In this document: positions 1 to 5,619 of the stretch, piece after piece
Numbering within the stretch: the first letter of the stretch is position 1
Layout: every line of letters begins with the position of its first letter
NCBI GenBank assembly: GCA_020630895.1
Contig: JAHDII010000102.1
Location: 1 to 5,619, forward strand
Direction of reading: 5' to 3'
DNA length: 5,619 nucleotides
Origin: Saprospiraceae bacterium
Lineage (GTDB): Bacteria; Bacteroidota; Bacteroidia; Chitinophagales; Saprospiraceae
The notes under the pieces: generated by a model
Told to the model about the DNA's origin: nothing
What the model saw: the letters and a program-made list of their open reading frames with translations, nothing else
Databases searched by the model: none
Translations under genes and position numbers: made by a program

Positions 1-300
1 ATCCTCATCTATTTCACCATTGCAATTATTGTCTATTTCATCATCACATATTTCAGAAGAGAATATTCCAAAATTTACTCGATCTTGAAGAAATCGAATA
101 TCAACTTGTGGAGTTCTTGTATGAAATAAGACTTCATCCTCAAATTGCCCCTGATTAGTTGTAAAAAATATGTCTTCTTTATAATTTTTTAAATATTTCT
201 CCGCCTGTTTTCTCTGTTCAAAAGAAATATTTTGCTCGCTTTGAGCCAAAATTTGTATAGATGATACAATACAAAATATAAATAATAATATATTTTTCAT
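1..300 (-). CDS. Secreted protein, DUF7948/SBBP-like N-terminus with MopE-like motif (3' end outside window)
   Basis: Only the first 100 codons are present; the frame is open to the window edge. ATG is at 298-300 on the minus strand. Residues 1-20 form a signal peptide: M-K-N, a hydrophobic stretch (ILLFIFCIV), then a likely cut after I-L-A-Q. The mature start contains FFTTNQGQFEDEVLFHT (residues 45-61) and VDIRFLQDRVNFGI (66-79). This resembles the N-terminal domain (DUF7948) of large secreted Bacteroidota proteins that often carry SBBP repeats or PKD domains and a T9SS tail. Family assignment is from memory of the pattern. Residues 83-100 read EICDDEIDNNCNGEIDED, close to the MopE-type putative metal-binding motif (C-D-x-x-D-N-D-C-D-G-x-I-D-E). 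The role is unknown; export to the envelope or outside the cell is likely. The gap from the upstream 338-residue gene is 154 bp, and a hairpin sits just before the start codon. Confidence 0.8.
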   Translation of the reverse strand, partial: MKNILLFIFCIVSSIQILAQSEQNISFEQRKQAEKYLKNYKEDIFFTTNQGQFEDEVLFHTRTPQVDIRFLQDRVNFGIFSSEICDDEIDNNCNGEIDED

Positions 301-305
301 TAGTA

Positions 306-332
306 TGAATTTACTTTAAAAGAGTAAATTCA
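306..332 (-). promoter_or_regulatory. Hairpin/dyad immediately upstream of the start codon at 300
   Basis: TGAATTTACT (306-315) and AGTAAATTCA (323-332) are perfect 10-base inverted repeats around a 7-base centre. On the minus-strand transcript the hairpin ends five bases (TACTA) before the ATG. It could be a translation-modulating leader hairpin or a dimeric operator. It is not followed by a T-run on the minus strand, so it is not a normal terminator for that strand. The symmetry is seen directly; the function is inferred. Confidence 0.5.
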
Positions 333-348
333 ATTTTAATGCCAATCG

Positions 349-367
349 AACTTAAAGAAAACTTAAA
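349..367 (-). repeat. Tandem 8-bp direct repeat at 11-bp spacing
   Basis: AACTTAAA occurs at 349-356 and again at 360-367, so the copies are one helical turn apart. The pair lies 49-67 bases upstream of the start codon at 300. On the minus strand it reads TTTAAGTT-TTC-TTTAAGTT. Direct repeats with 11-bp periodicity are a known layout for OmpR/PhoB-type response-regulator sites. The AT-rich background makes a chance repeat possible. Confidence 0.3.
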
Positions 368-454
368 TCATATATATTGTGACATAATATTTATATATAT
401 AGGAAAATTATTTAATAAAATAGATGCTAATTATAAGATGCTATTGATGCATTA

Positions 455-1471
455 TTAATGACTTATTTCATCAAAAAAAAGATATAAACCATTTTTCGCT
501 TCTTCTCCTGCCAAAGCAATTGCTGCACTTCCTTCAAAATAATATTCTTTTTTAGGAATTAACCGTCCGAATTGTGTTAACTCTCCTTTTTCAATATTAA
601 GAAATTCTTTATAACTCACTTCTTTACCATTATAAATAATAATAGCATTTTTATTCTCTATTTCTACTGTTTTACATTCATTAGCATCATCTACATGAAC
701 ATCCCACGCGACAATTCCCATAATAACTGCAGTACAATTATCTGAAGCTTCAAAAATATATTCATTTGTCATTTTATCTTTTGACAGTACAATATCTTCT
801 GTGTTATAATGCACAACAGAAGGTTCTTCATCTTCTATTTTAATTCTAGCTTTATCATCAAAAGAAAATCGAATCACATTATCATTATCCAATTCTTTTG
901 AAGGAATAGAGAAAGAAAAAGAACCATCACTACAAGTAATAGCATTATAAATCTTATTAATAGTAATAATACTTACTGTTGCATTTTGTACTGGAAGATC
1001 AGAAATAGGACTTAGCACCTTACCATTAAATACAATAATAGAATCCGTTACTTCTTGTAATTGAGAAGCATTTTCTTTTTTTTGATTTTCTTTTTCTGCT
1101 GAGTTCAATAATAATTGAACCATACAATTTTGATGTGGTTGTACATCATTTTTGGCTGAGATTGGAGATGTTGCAAAAACAGAAGCAGCAAGTAAAAATC
1201 CAGCTGCAACTTTAGTATAAGGAAAATGAAAAGGTTTTTCATAATTATCAAAATCTACGAAAGGAGTTTTTAATTGTATCTCTGTGAATCGTCCACAAAT
1301 TCCCCCTTTCGCAGATTTAATTTGTTCTATAATTTCTTTTTGTGATAATTGAGTAAAATCAATGACAGTTTTAGTACAAGATTGGCAAAAACGTCCTTGT
1401 TCATTAGGATTCATTTTTTCCCAATTTTCATTACAAGCCTTCTCAATTTTTATATTTTTGATCTTCATCAT
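455..1471 (-). CDS. Predicted single-pass membrane protein with Cys motif, CarboxypepD_reg-like domain and plug-like tail
   Basis: This is a 338-residue protein ending in TAA at 455-457; it starts with two consecutive ATGs (1469-1471 and 1466-1468), either of which could be used. Residues 11-69 carry a conserved Bacteroidota motif of unknown function: C13-N-E-N-W, then G-R-F-C29-Q-S-C32-x-K-x-V-x-D-F-T, and C59-G-R-F. The four cysteines could bind a metal or act as a redox pair. Residues 87-105 are hydrophobic (KVAAGFLLAASVFA) and read as one transmembrane segment, so the Cys motif would be cytosolic and the rest periplasmic. Residues 145-205 look like a CarboxypepD_reg-like beta-sandwich (FNGKVLSPISDLPVQNATV ... 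DGSFSFSIP). Residues 275-335 resemble the TonB-plug signature: IIIYNGKEVSYKEF, then A-L-A-G-E-E-A-K-N-G-L-Y-L. No barrel or T9SS tail follows. Its role is unknown; a sensor or adaptor is one possibility. The domain limits are estimates. Confidence 0.88.
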   Translation of the reverse strand: MMKIKNIKIEKACNENWEKMNPNEQGRFCQSCTKTVIDFTQLSQKEIIEQIKSAKGGICGRFTEIQLKTPFVDFDNYEKPFHFPYTKVAAGFLLAASVFATSPISAKNDVQPHQNCMVQLLLNSAEKENQKKENASQLQEVTDSIIVFNGKVLSPISDLPVQNATVSIITINKIYNAITCSDGSFSFSIPSKELDNDNVIRFSFDDKARIKIEDEEPSVVHYNTEDIVLSKDKMTNEYIFEASDNCTAVIMGIVAWDVHVDDANECKTVEIENKNAIIIYNGKEVSYKEFLNIEKGELTQFGRLIPKKEYYFEGSAAIALAGEEAKNGLYLFFDEISH

Positions 1472-1512
1472 TATTTAGCGTTTTAAGAAATTAAAAGACT
1501 TTATCACAAATT

Positions 1513-1528
1513 ATTGATTATAATCAAT
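1513..1528. promoter_or_regulatory. 16-bp perfect palindrome upstream of the 338-residue gene
   Basis: ATTGATTATAATCAAT is perfectly self-complementary, with half-sites at 1513-1520 and 1521-1528. It lies in the 138-bp gap, 41 bases upstream of the start codon at 1471. That is a plausible place for a dimeric regulator's operator. A recognisable TAnnTTTG promoter element was not found beside it; the nearest match, TAATTTG on the minus strand at 1508-1514, is one base short in spacing. The palindrome is seen directly; the operator role is inferred. Confidence 0.4.
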
Positions 1529-1609
1529 TGATGTTTTGAAAATTTTAAATCCATCTCCCATAAAAATAATTTGTATTAAAAGCCTAATATATTAACTCAT
1601 TTTTCTTCT

Positions 1610-3181
1610 CTAATGAGAAACATTCGTTCTCGCAGCATTTCCTCCCCACATTGGCCAACCTGTAAGTTTTGCATCTTCTGTATTGATTGCTGCTAAATGT
1701 CCATTTGTAGTGGTTACATAAATCCATCCATCAGAAACAACAGGTTGATACCGAATAGGATGTTTAATATTAAAAGTTTTCTCTTTTTCTCCTGTTACAG
1801 AATTAATAATAAATATTTCACCATTGAGTGTTGCTACAATAATTTTGCCATTTACTTCTAAAGGGGGAGTTGCCATAAATCCACCTTTTTTATTCATATC
1901 CCCATCTATGTTTAATGTCCACAAATCATCTCCTTTTTCAGCATTGGAACAAATAAGTTGATTCCCTTGAGTTGTGTAATTATTTCCTTTATAATTCAGT
2001 GTTCGAGAACCTTGAAACGATTGCAAACTAGATACATTAGATTGACCAATGTTCATTCTTGCATACTGTGCACCAGAATTTGCAGGAGCACCATTTCCAA
2101 ATCCATTACCCGCATCCATAGCACTACTCATTGATTTCAACTCTGCTTTATCTTGTATTTTATGATCTAAGTAAGGAGCCTTTTTCGCTTTATTCTGTTT
2201 ATAGATTTTTCCATTCAAGCTCATTGTGGCTATGCTTTCTTTAGCTTCTTCACCTAATTTATCTGCTCGTCGAGCTACATATAGTTGTCCTCCTGCAATT
2301 ATAGGAGCAGATGTTGCTCGAGTTTGTTGTGCAGAAATAAATTCACCTGTTTTTTGTTTTACTTTATATAAACTGCCTGTAAATGTAGTGAAATACAATT
2401 CATTTCCTTCTGCCACTGGAGCAGACATGATGTCTCCATCGATCCATTTTTGCCAAAGAATTTCACCTGTTTTCAAATCAAAAGAAATGAGTATATGGCT
2501 AGGAAAAAAAGCTAAGGAATCTAATCTTTTTTTTATTTTTTTAGATTCATTTTCAATCCGTTGATAATGTGCAGGATAACTAGTAAAAACTTGTCCATTT
2601 GCTATACTTGGCATAGACATTAATGGATCGCCTAACCAATAAGACCACTTGTGTTCACCTGTTTTTTCATCACAAGCAAAAATAGTACAAGATTCTGTGT
2701 TGAATACAACTATTTCATCTTCTATTGCTGCTGAGGAAGGACCATCATCATCCAAAAGTTTTGCCCATGTCTTTTTTCCTGTAAAAGCATCAAAGGCAAA
2801 ATATTTTTTACTACCAAAACCTCCACTGACATATATCTTTCCATTTATAACCGCAGGTGTTGGCACATTACTGCTACTTTTCAAATCAATAATGAAACCA
2901 TAATCTGTTTTTTTCAAATATTTATCTAATGTTGTTTCTTTGACATGACCTGAACGAAAGTTTTTTGGAGGGGCATACATTTCTGAACTATTAATGAAGT
3001 TAATATCATTTAATATATCCTTTATACTATCTGTTGAAACTTTACCAAAAGATGTAACATTTGAGGTTTTAAATGAATTATTAATATTGGGCTGATTCAA
3101 AAATATTTGATCTTGGGCAAACATGTAGTAAAAACATAATAGTCCTATTGCTAAGCTGAAAAAATATTTTAAAAGTTTCAT
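1610..3181 (-). CDS. Exported PQQ-like beta-propeller repeat protein
   Basis: This is a 523-residue protein with ATG at 3179-3181 and TAG at 1610-1612. Residues 1-22 form a signal peptide (KLLKYFFSLAIGLLCFYYMFA) with a likely cut after F-A-Q; there is no lipobox, so it is probably not a lipoprotein. Propeller-blade motifs of the form (Y/F)-x-x-D-x-x-T-G-x-x-x-W recur at about residues 127-140, 167-180, 231-244, 271-284, 409-422, 456-469 and 496-509, which fits a seven- or eight-bladed fold. The C-terminus carries GWPMWGGNAARTN (508-520), a typical closing motif of this family. Residues 305-405 are an unusual polar, Gly/Asn/Ser-rich insert between blades. None of the quinoprotein dehydrogenase catalytic hallmarks was recognised, so a protein-binding scaffold is more likely than an enzyme. 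BamB is the best-known relative by fold, but this protein is longer and not a lipoprotein. It lies 83 bp downstream of the VWA gene, with which it probably works. Confidence 0.9.
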   Translation of the reverse strand: MKLLKYFFSLAIGLLCFYYMFAQDQIFLNQPNINNSFKTSNVTSFGKVSTDSIKDILNDINFINSSEMYAPPKNFRSGHVKETTLDKYLKKTDYGFIIDLKSSSNVPTPAVINGKIYVSGGFGSKKYFAFDAFTGKKTWAKLLDDDGPSSAAIEDEIVVFNTESCTIFACDEKTGEHKWSYWLGDPLMSMPSIANGQVFTSYPAHYQRIENESKKIKKRLDSLAFFPSHILISFDLKTGEILWQKWIDGDIMSAPVAEGNELYFTTFTGSLYKVKQKTGEFISAQQTRATSAPIIAGGQLYVARRADKLGEEAKESIATMSLNGKIYKQNKAKKAPYLDHKIQDKAELKSMSSAMDAGNGFGNGAPANSGAQYARMNIGQSNVSSLQSFQGSRTLNYKGNNYTTQGNQLICSNAEKGDDLWTLNIDGDMNKKGGFMATPPLEVNGKIIVATLNGEIFIINSVTGEKEKTFNIKHPIRYQPVVSDGWIYVTTTNGHLAAINTEDAKLTGWPMWGGNAARTNVSH

Positions 3182-3187
3182 AAATTT

Positions 3188-3244
3188 CGAATTTAAGTAA
3201 AATAATGTTGTTTAAAATAAAATCTAATAGCTTGTTTAAATTCG
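3188..3244 (-). repeat. 9-bp inverted repeat spanning the VWA-propeller gap
   Basis: CGAATTTAA (3188-3196) and TTAAATTCG (3236-3244) are perfect inverted copies separated by 39 bases. On the minus strand the second arm lies six bases before the propeller gene's ATG at 3181, and the first arm lies 20 bases after the VWA gene's stop codon. The long A/T-rich loop argues against a strong terminator. It could be a weak leader structure or a chance match. Confidence 0.25.
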
Positions 3245-3264
3245 TTTTATTCTATGTTCTAATT

Positions 3265-5289
3265 CTAATATGTTCTTGTTAAAATTACTTTTCCAGTCAC
3301 TTCTTTTTCATGTTTTCCTATTCCTTTTAGGAAATAAATTCCGGAAGGATATTGTCTTAAATCTAATTGAATTTTAGTATCAGTAATAGCAATTCTTCTT
3401 AATAATTTTCCTGCTCCATCAAGTAAATATAAAAAGTCTAATTCGCCATTGACTTCAATCCATAAATCACCTGCTGATGGATTGGGATAATATTTCCAAC
3501 TGAATACGACTTCTTCAATAATTTCATTCGGTTTATTAGGATCATCTCCTTGGCGAGTTTGAGTTAAATCTACAGTTGTAGTATCACTTACTTCTTCAGC
3601 TATTACATCAATTTGCTCATTGCAACTCACTGTTTTAGAAAAATCTAGAATATTTTTCACTAATAAATCATTGAGCATATTCACTTTGATTTCATCTGTT
3701 ACTGGTTTAATATGAGAACCACCAATCCCGCTATCATCTGTTAAATAGATATACGAACCGTTAGTGGCTAAAGCAAAAGAACGCATTAAATATTCAGTAC
3801 TTCTATCTGTTCCGCTACAAGCGATAGGAATAATTCTAATTCCTTTTTCAGCTGCTTTTATCATTTGTTTTTTCAACTCTTCTTTTACTAAGGCACTATT
3901 ATGAGGAGGAGCATCTAAAATTAAAAATAATAAACGAGTCGTAGCATCATCAGACCAATTCATTTGTTCCAATGCTACAGAAAGTCCTTTTTGTACTGCT
4001 TCTGGACGATCTCCACCTCCTGCAGCTCCTTGTTGATCAATAAAAGTGGTTGTTTTAGAAATATCACTACTAAAGTGAGATTTTTTAGTTAAATAAGCAT
4101 CGCCATGATCTCTATAAAAAACACTTCCTAAACGTAATTCAGTATCTTTTAAATCAGCTTTTACTCTTGTAATCACATCATTTAATTCTGATTTTAAATA
4201 ACTAATTTCATCACCCATCGAACCTGTTGCATCTACAACAAAAGCAATATCTACTTTATTTTTTATATCACATTGAACAGGAATTTTTTTGATATTAATT
4301 CCTTCGTGAAATGTTTTTACATTATTAATTTTATATTTTACATTTTGATAAGAAACTTCTATTTTATAATTTTTCTCTGCTCCTTCTTCAAACATATTTG
4401 CCCAAAGTTCTGCCTTTCCTGTATTATCTGTTCTTGTAGTCCATACAATTTTATCTCCATCTTTTAAATATACTGTTGCATTAATAATAGGATAAGCATT
4501 TTGAGTTGTTAATTGGACAGTATAACGTTCCCAGGGCATAATTTCCCAAGCAGTTTGCCATTCTTTTAATTCATTTTCTTGGATATCTTGCCATAAATTC
4601 CATTTACCGAAATCATTTAAAATTCCAGCAGTCAATTGTCCTGCTTTGGGCCTTTCTGTTGCTCCACTTGCAGTAGTTGTAATTTTATCATCCAAAACTA
4701 ATTTTTCACTTTCTTCTGTAACTTCTACAGAACTTACTTCTTCCATTTCCATCATCACATCTGAATATGCATCTTCTTTTATGATTGCAGGTTTAGGCTC
4801 TGCTAATGGAGGAGGTGGTGGTGGTGGAGCCATAGTAGCAGGGGCATCAAAATCACTATCTATTCTTCCTCCAGCATCATATCCAGGAGCACTAGACAGA
4901 GCTTTACCTTTTTTAAATATTCCTCCTGTTCTAGTAGTTTTATCTTTTCTACTTTCATTTTTAGATGTAGTAACAACAACTTCTGAAAGCAGCACTTCAC
5001 TTTCCAAATAAATGTCTATTTCTTTTTGATCTTTTTTCAATTGAACTTCCTTGGTTATAAAGCCTACATAAGTAACAATTAAGGTAGCTTTCTCTTGAGA
5101 AAGTTCTAATTCAAAGAAGCCTTCATAATCTGTTGTAATAGCATTAGTAGTTCCTTTTTCTAATACTGTTGCTCCAATTAGGGCTTCTTTATCTTTTGAA
5201 TAAATATGTCCTGTAACGGTAGTTTGAGTGTAAGAAATTGTGGTATTGAATAAAATAAATAGAAAGAATAAAACTTTATTTTGCATCAT
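3265..5289 (-). CDS. T9SS-exported VWA protein with SusC-type CarboxypepD_reg-like N-terminal domain
   Basis: This is a 674-residue protein ending in TAG at 3265-3267; two consecutive ATGs at 5287-5289 and 5284-5286 leave a one-residue uncertainty in the start. Residues 1-22 are a signal peptide (NKVLFFLFILFNTTISYTQ). Residues 23-98 are a CarboxypepD_reg-like domain (TTVTGHIYSKDKEALIGATV ... TYVGF), followed by LSEVVVT (101-107), a sequence that in SusC-type receptors precedes the plug; here no plug or barrel follows. Residues 110-225 are low-complexity, with seven prolines at 155-161 and an acidic stretch at 171-195. Residues 255-335 look like an Ig-like beta-sandwich. Residues 345-555 are a VWA domain with a MIDAS motif D353-A-T-G-S-M-G-D, GGGDRPEAV (424-432) and LILDAPPH (456-463). 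Residues 596-674 are a type A T9SS sorting domain: YYPNPSAGDLWIEV ... YPSGIYFLKG ... GKVIL. The MIDAS predicts Mg2+/Mn2+-dependent ligand binding. The protein should be exported through the outer membrane and anchored or released; the ligand is unknown. Confidence 0.93.
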   Translation of the reverse strand: MMQNKVLFFLFILFNTTISYTQTTVTGHIYSKDKEALIGATVLEKGTTNAITTDYEGFFELELSQEKATLIVTYVGFITKEVQLKKDQKEIDIYLESEVLLSEVVVTTSKNESRKDKTTRTGGIFKKGKALSSAPGYDAGGRIDSDFDAPATMAPPPPPPPLAEPKPAIIKEDAYSDVMMEMEEVSSVEVTEESEKLVLDDKITTTASGATERPKAGQLTAGILNDFGKWNLWQDIQENELKEWQTAWEIMPWERYTVQLTTQNAYPIINATVYLKDGDKIVWTTRTDNTGKAELWANMFEEGAEKNYKIEVSYQNVKYKINNVKTFHEGINIKKIPVQCDIKNKVDIAFVVDATGSMGDEISYLKSELNDVITRVKADLKDTELRLGSVFYRDHGDAYLTKKSHFSSDISKTTTFIDQQGAAGGGDRPEAVQKGLSVALEQMNWSDDATTRLLFLILDAPPHNSALVKEELKKQMIKAAEKGIRIIPIACSGTDRSTEYLMRSFALATNGSYIYLTDDSGIGGSHIKPVTDEIKVNMLNDLLVKNILDFSKTVSCNEQIDVIAEEVSDTTTVDLTQTRQGDDPNKPNEIIEEVVFSWKYYPNPSAGDLWIEVNGELDFLYLLDGAGKLLRRIAITDTKIQLDLRQYPSGIYFLKGIGKHEKEVTGKVILTRTY
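4807..4827 (-). repeat. Proline-codon run within the VWA gene
   Basis: Seven consecutive proline codons encode residues 155-161 in the linker between the N-terminal CarboxypepD_reg-like domain and the beta-sandwich. The plus strand shows a GGA/GGT triplet run here. It is flanked by alanine and acidic residues and probably forms a stiff, extended spacer. Such triplet runs can vary in length by replication slippage. Confidence 0.7.
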
Positions 5290-5394
5290 TTTAATTTTTT
5301 ATTTCTACTCTATAGATGCAAGTATTTTATATTTGGTTGTAAACTTATTAAAAATCAATCATTAGTATTTTCTTTTTATAATAAAGTCCAACAA

Positions 5395-5619
5395 TTACGA
5401 TCTTAAATAAAAATCTTCACCCATTCCAAATAATTGTTTGATTTCTATTTTTTTATCATTCTCTAATTCAATAGTTCCATTAAAATATCCATAGGGTCCT
5501 TGATAATTACTTTTTAAAATTAAGGCGTTTACATATACTGCATTATGTTCTACAGGAGTAAAGATTAAATCCACTTTTCCTGCTTCATCTTTAATATACC
5601 AATCTTTTTTATATCCATT
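5395..5619 (-). CDS. C-terminal part of a DUF2804-like protein (5' end outside window)
   Basis: The last 74 codons and a TAA stop (5395-5397) are visible; the frame is open to the window edge, so the start is missing. Key stretches are W-Y-I-K-D-E-A-G-K-V-D-L-I-F-T-P-V, then S-N-Y-Q-G-P-Y-G-Y-F-N-G-T-I-E-L, and I-E-I-K-Q-L-F-G-M-G-E-D at the end. This order (D-L-x-F-x-P, then G-x-F-x-G-T, then I-x-I-x-x-L-x-G-x-x-E) resembles the C-terminus of DUF2804 proteins, which are uncharacterised. The assignment is from pattern memory on a short fragment and is tentative. It ends 105 bp upstream of the VWA gene on the same strand; no hairpin terminator is evident in the gap. It may be unrelated to the downstream genes. 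Confidence 0.7.
   Translation of the reverse strand, partial: NGYKKDWYIKDEAGKVDLIFTPVEHNAVYVNALILKSNYQGPYGYFNGTIELENDKKIEIKQLFGMGEDFYLRS

Noticed and set aside
368..402. AT-alternating stretch with possible hairpin
   Set aside because: Only simple TA repeats with a weak, imperfect stem and no T-run on the transcribed strand; not a credible terminator.
422..450. Three GATGC copies (423, 437, 446), two of them within AGATGCTA, just downstream of the 338-residue gene
   Set aside because: Short, irregularly spaced (14 and 9 bases) and without spacers of constant length, so neither a CRISPR nor an iteron array can be supported.
2226..2903. Open frames on the plus strand inside the propeller gene
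   Set aside because: They lie wholly within the well-supported minus-strand propeller CDS, and their translations show no recognisable domain or signal; they mirror its codon pattern.
1610..3181. Quinoprotein alcohol dehydrogenase or BamB call
   Set aside because: Too short and without the catalytic hallmarks I would expect for a PQQ dehydrogenase; no lipobox and extra length compared with BamB.
4273..5011. Open frames on the plus strand inside the VWA gene, including a Gly-rich one
   Set aside because: The glycine run is the antisense reading of the proline codons at 4807-4827, and the hydrophobic Phe/Ile-rich frame is the antisense of Lys/Glu/Asn codons. No independent coding evidence.
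3265..5289. TonB-dependent receptor call based on the N-terminal domain and LSEVVVT
   Set aside because: At 674 residues with VWA and T9SS domains following, there is no plug or outer-membrane barrel.
5290..5394. Promoter for the VWA gene in the 105-bp gap
   Set aside because: No TAnnTTTG element with a correctly spaced upstream TTG could be found; candidate matches had wrong spacing or mismatches.

Overview
The window is AT-rich DNA (roughly 30% G+C by eye) from a member of the Bacteroidota. Three features support this: a type IX secretion system (T9SS) sorting domain at the end of the 674-residue protein, the Bacteroidota-specific N-terminal motif (C-x-E-x-W ... G-R-F-C-x-x-C-x-K) on the 338-residue protein, and SusC-style carboxypeptidase-regulatory-like (CarboxypepD_reg-like) domains in two proteins. 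Start codons are preceded by A/T-rich leaders rather than strong Shine-Dalgarno sequences, as is usual in this phylum. The sequence does not support a finer placement.

All five genes lie on the minus strand, so transcription runs from high to low coordinates. In that order they are: (1) the 3' end of a gene resembling DUF2804 proteins (5395-5619, cut by the window edge); (2) a secreted von Willebrand factor A (VWA) protein with an N-terminal SusC-type CarboxypepD_reg-like domain and a C-terminal T9SS sorting domain (3265-5289); (3) an exported PQQ-like beta-propeller protein (1610-3181); (4) a predicted single-pass membrane protein with a Cys motif, a CarboxypepD_reg-like domain and a degenerate TonB-plug-like tail (455-1471); (5) the 5' end of a secreted protein resembling DUF7948/SBBP-type proteins, with a MopE-like Asp/Asn-rich motif (1-300, cut by the edge). 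Gaps are 83-154 bp and no gene overlaps another. No convincing Bacteroidota promoter (TTG ... TAnnTTTG) and no strong rho-independent terminator was found, so the operon structure is undecided.

The VWA and propeller genes look like the functional core. The first would be displayed at or beyond the outer membrane by T9SS, with a metal-ion adhesion site facing outward. The second would act in the periplasm or envelope as a protein-interaction scaffold. The 338-residue protein, with a cytosolic Cys motif and a periplasmic receptor-derived part, could be a sensor or adaptor. That joint role is inference from co-location and domain content.

The intergenic regions hold several symmetric elements: a 10-bp perfect hairpin five bases upstream of the first gene's start codon, an 11-bp-period direct repeat further upstream, a 16-bp perfect palindrome before the 338-residue gene, and a 9-bp inverted repeat before the propeller gene. 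There are no tRNA or rRNA genes, CRISPR arrays, insertion sequences or integrases.
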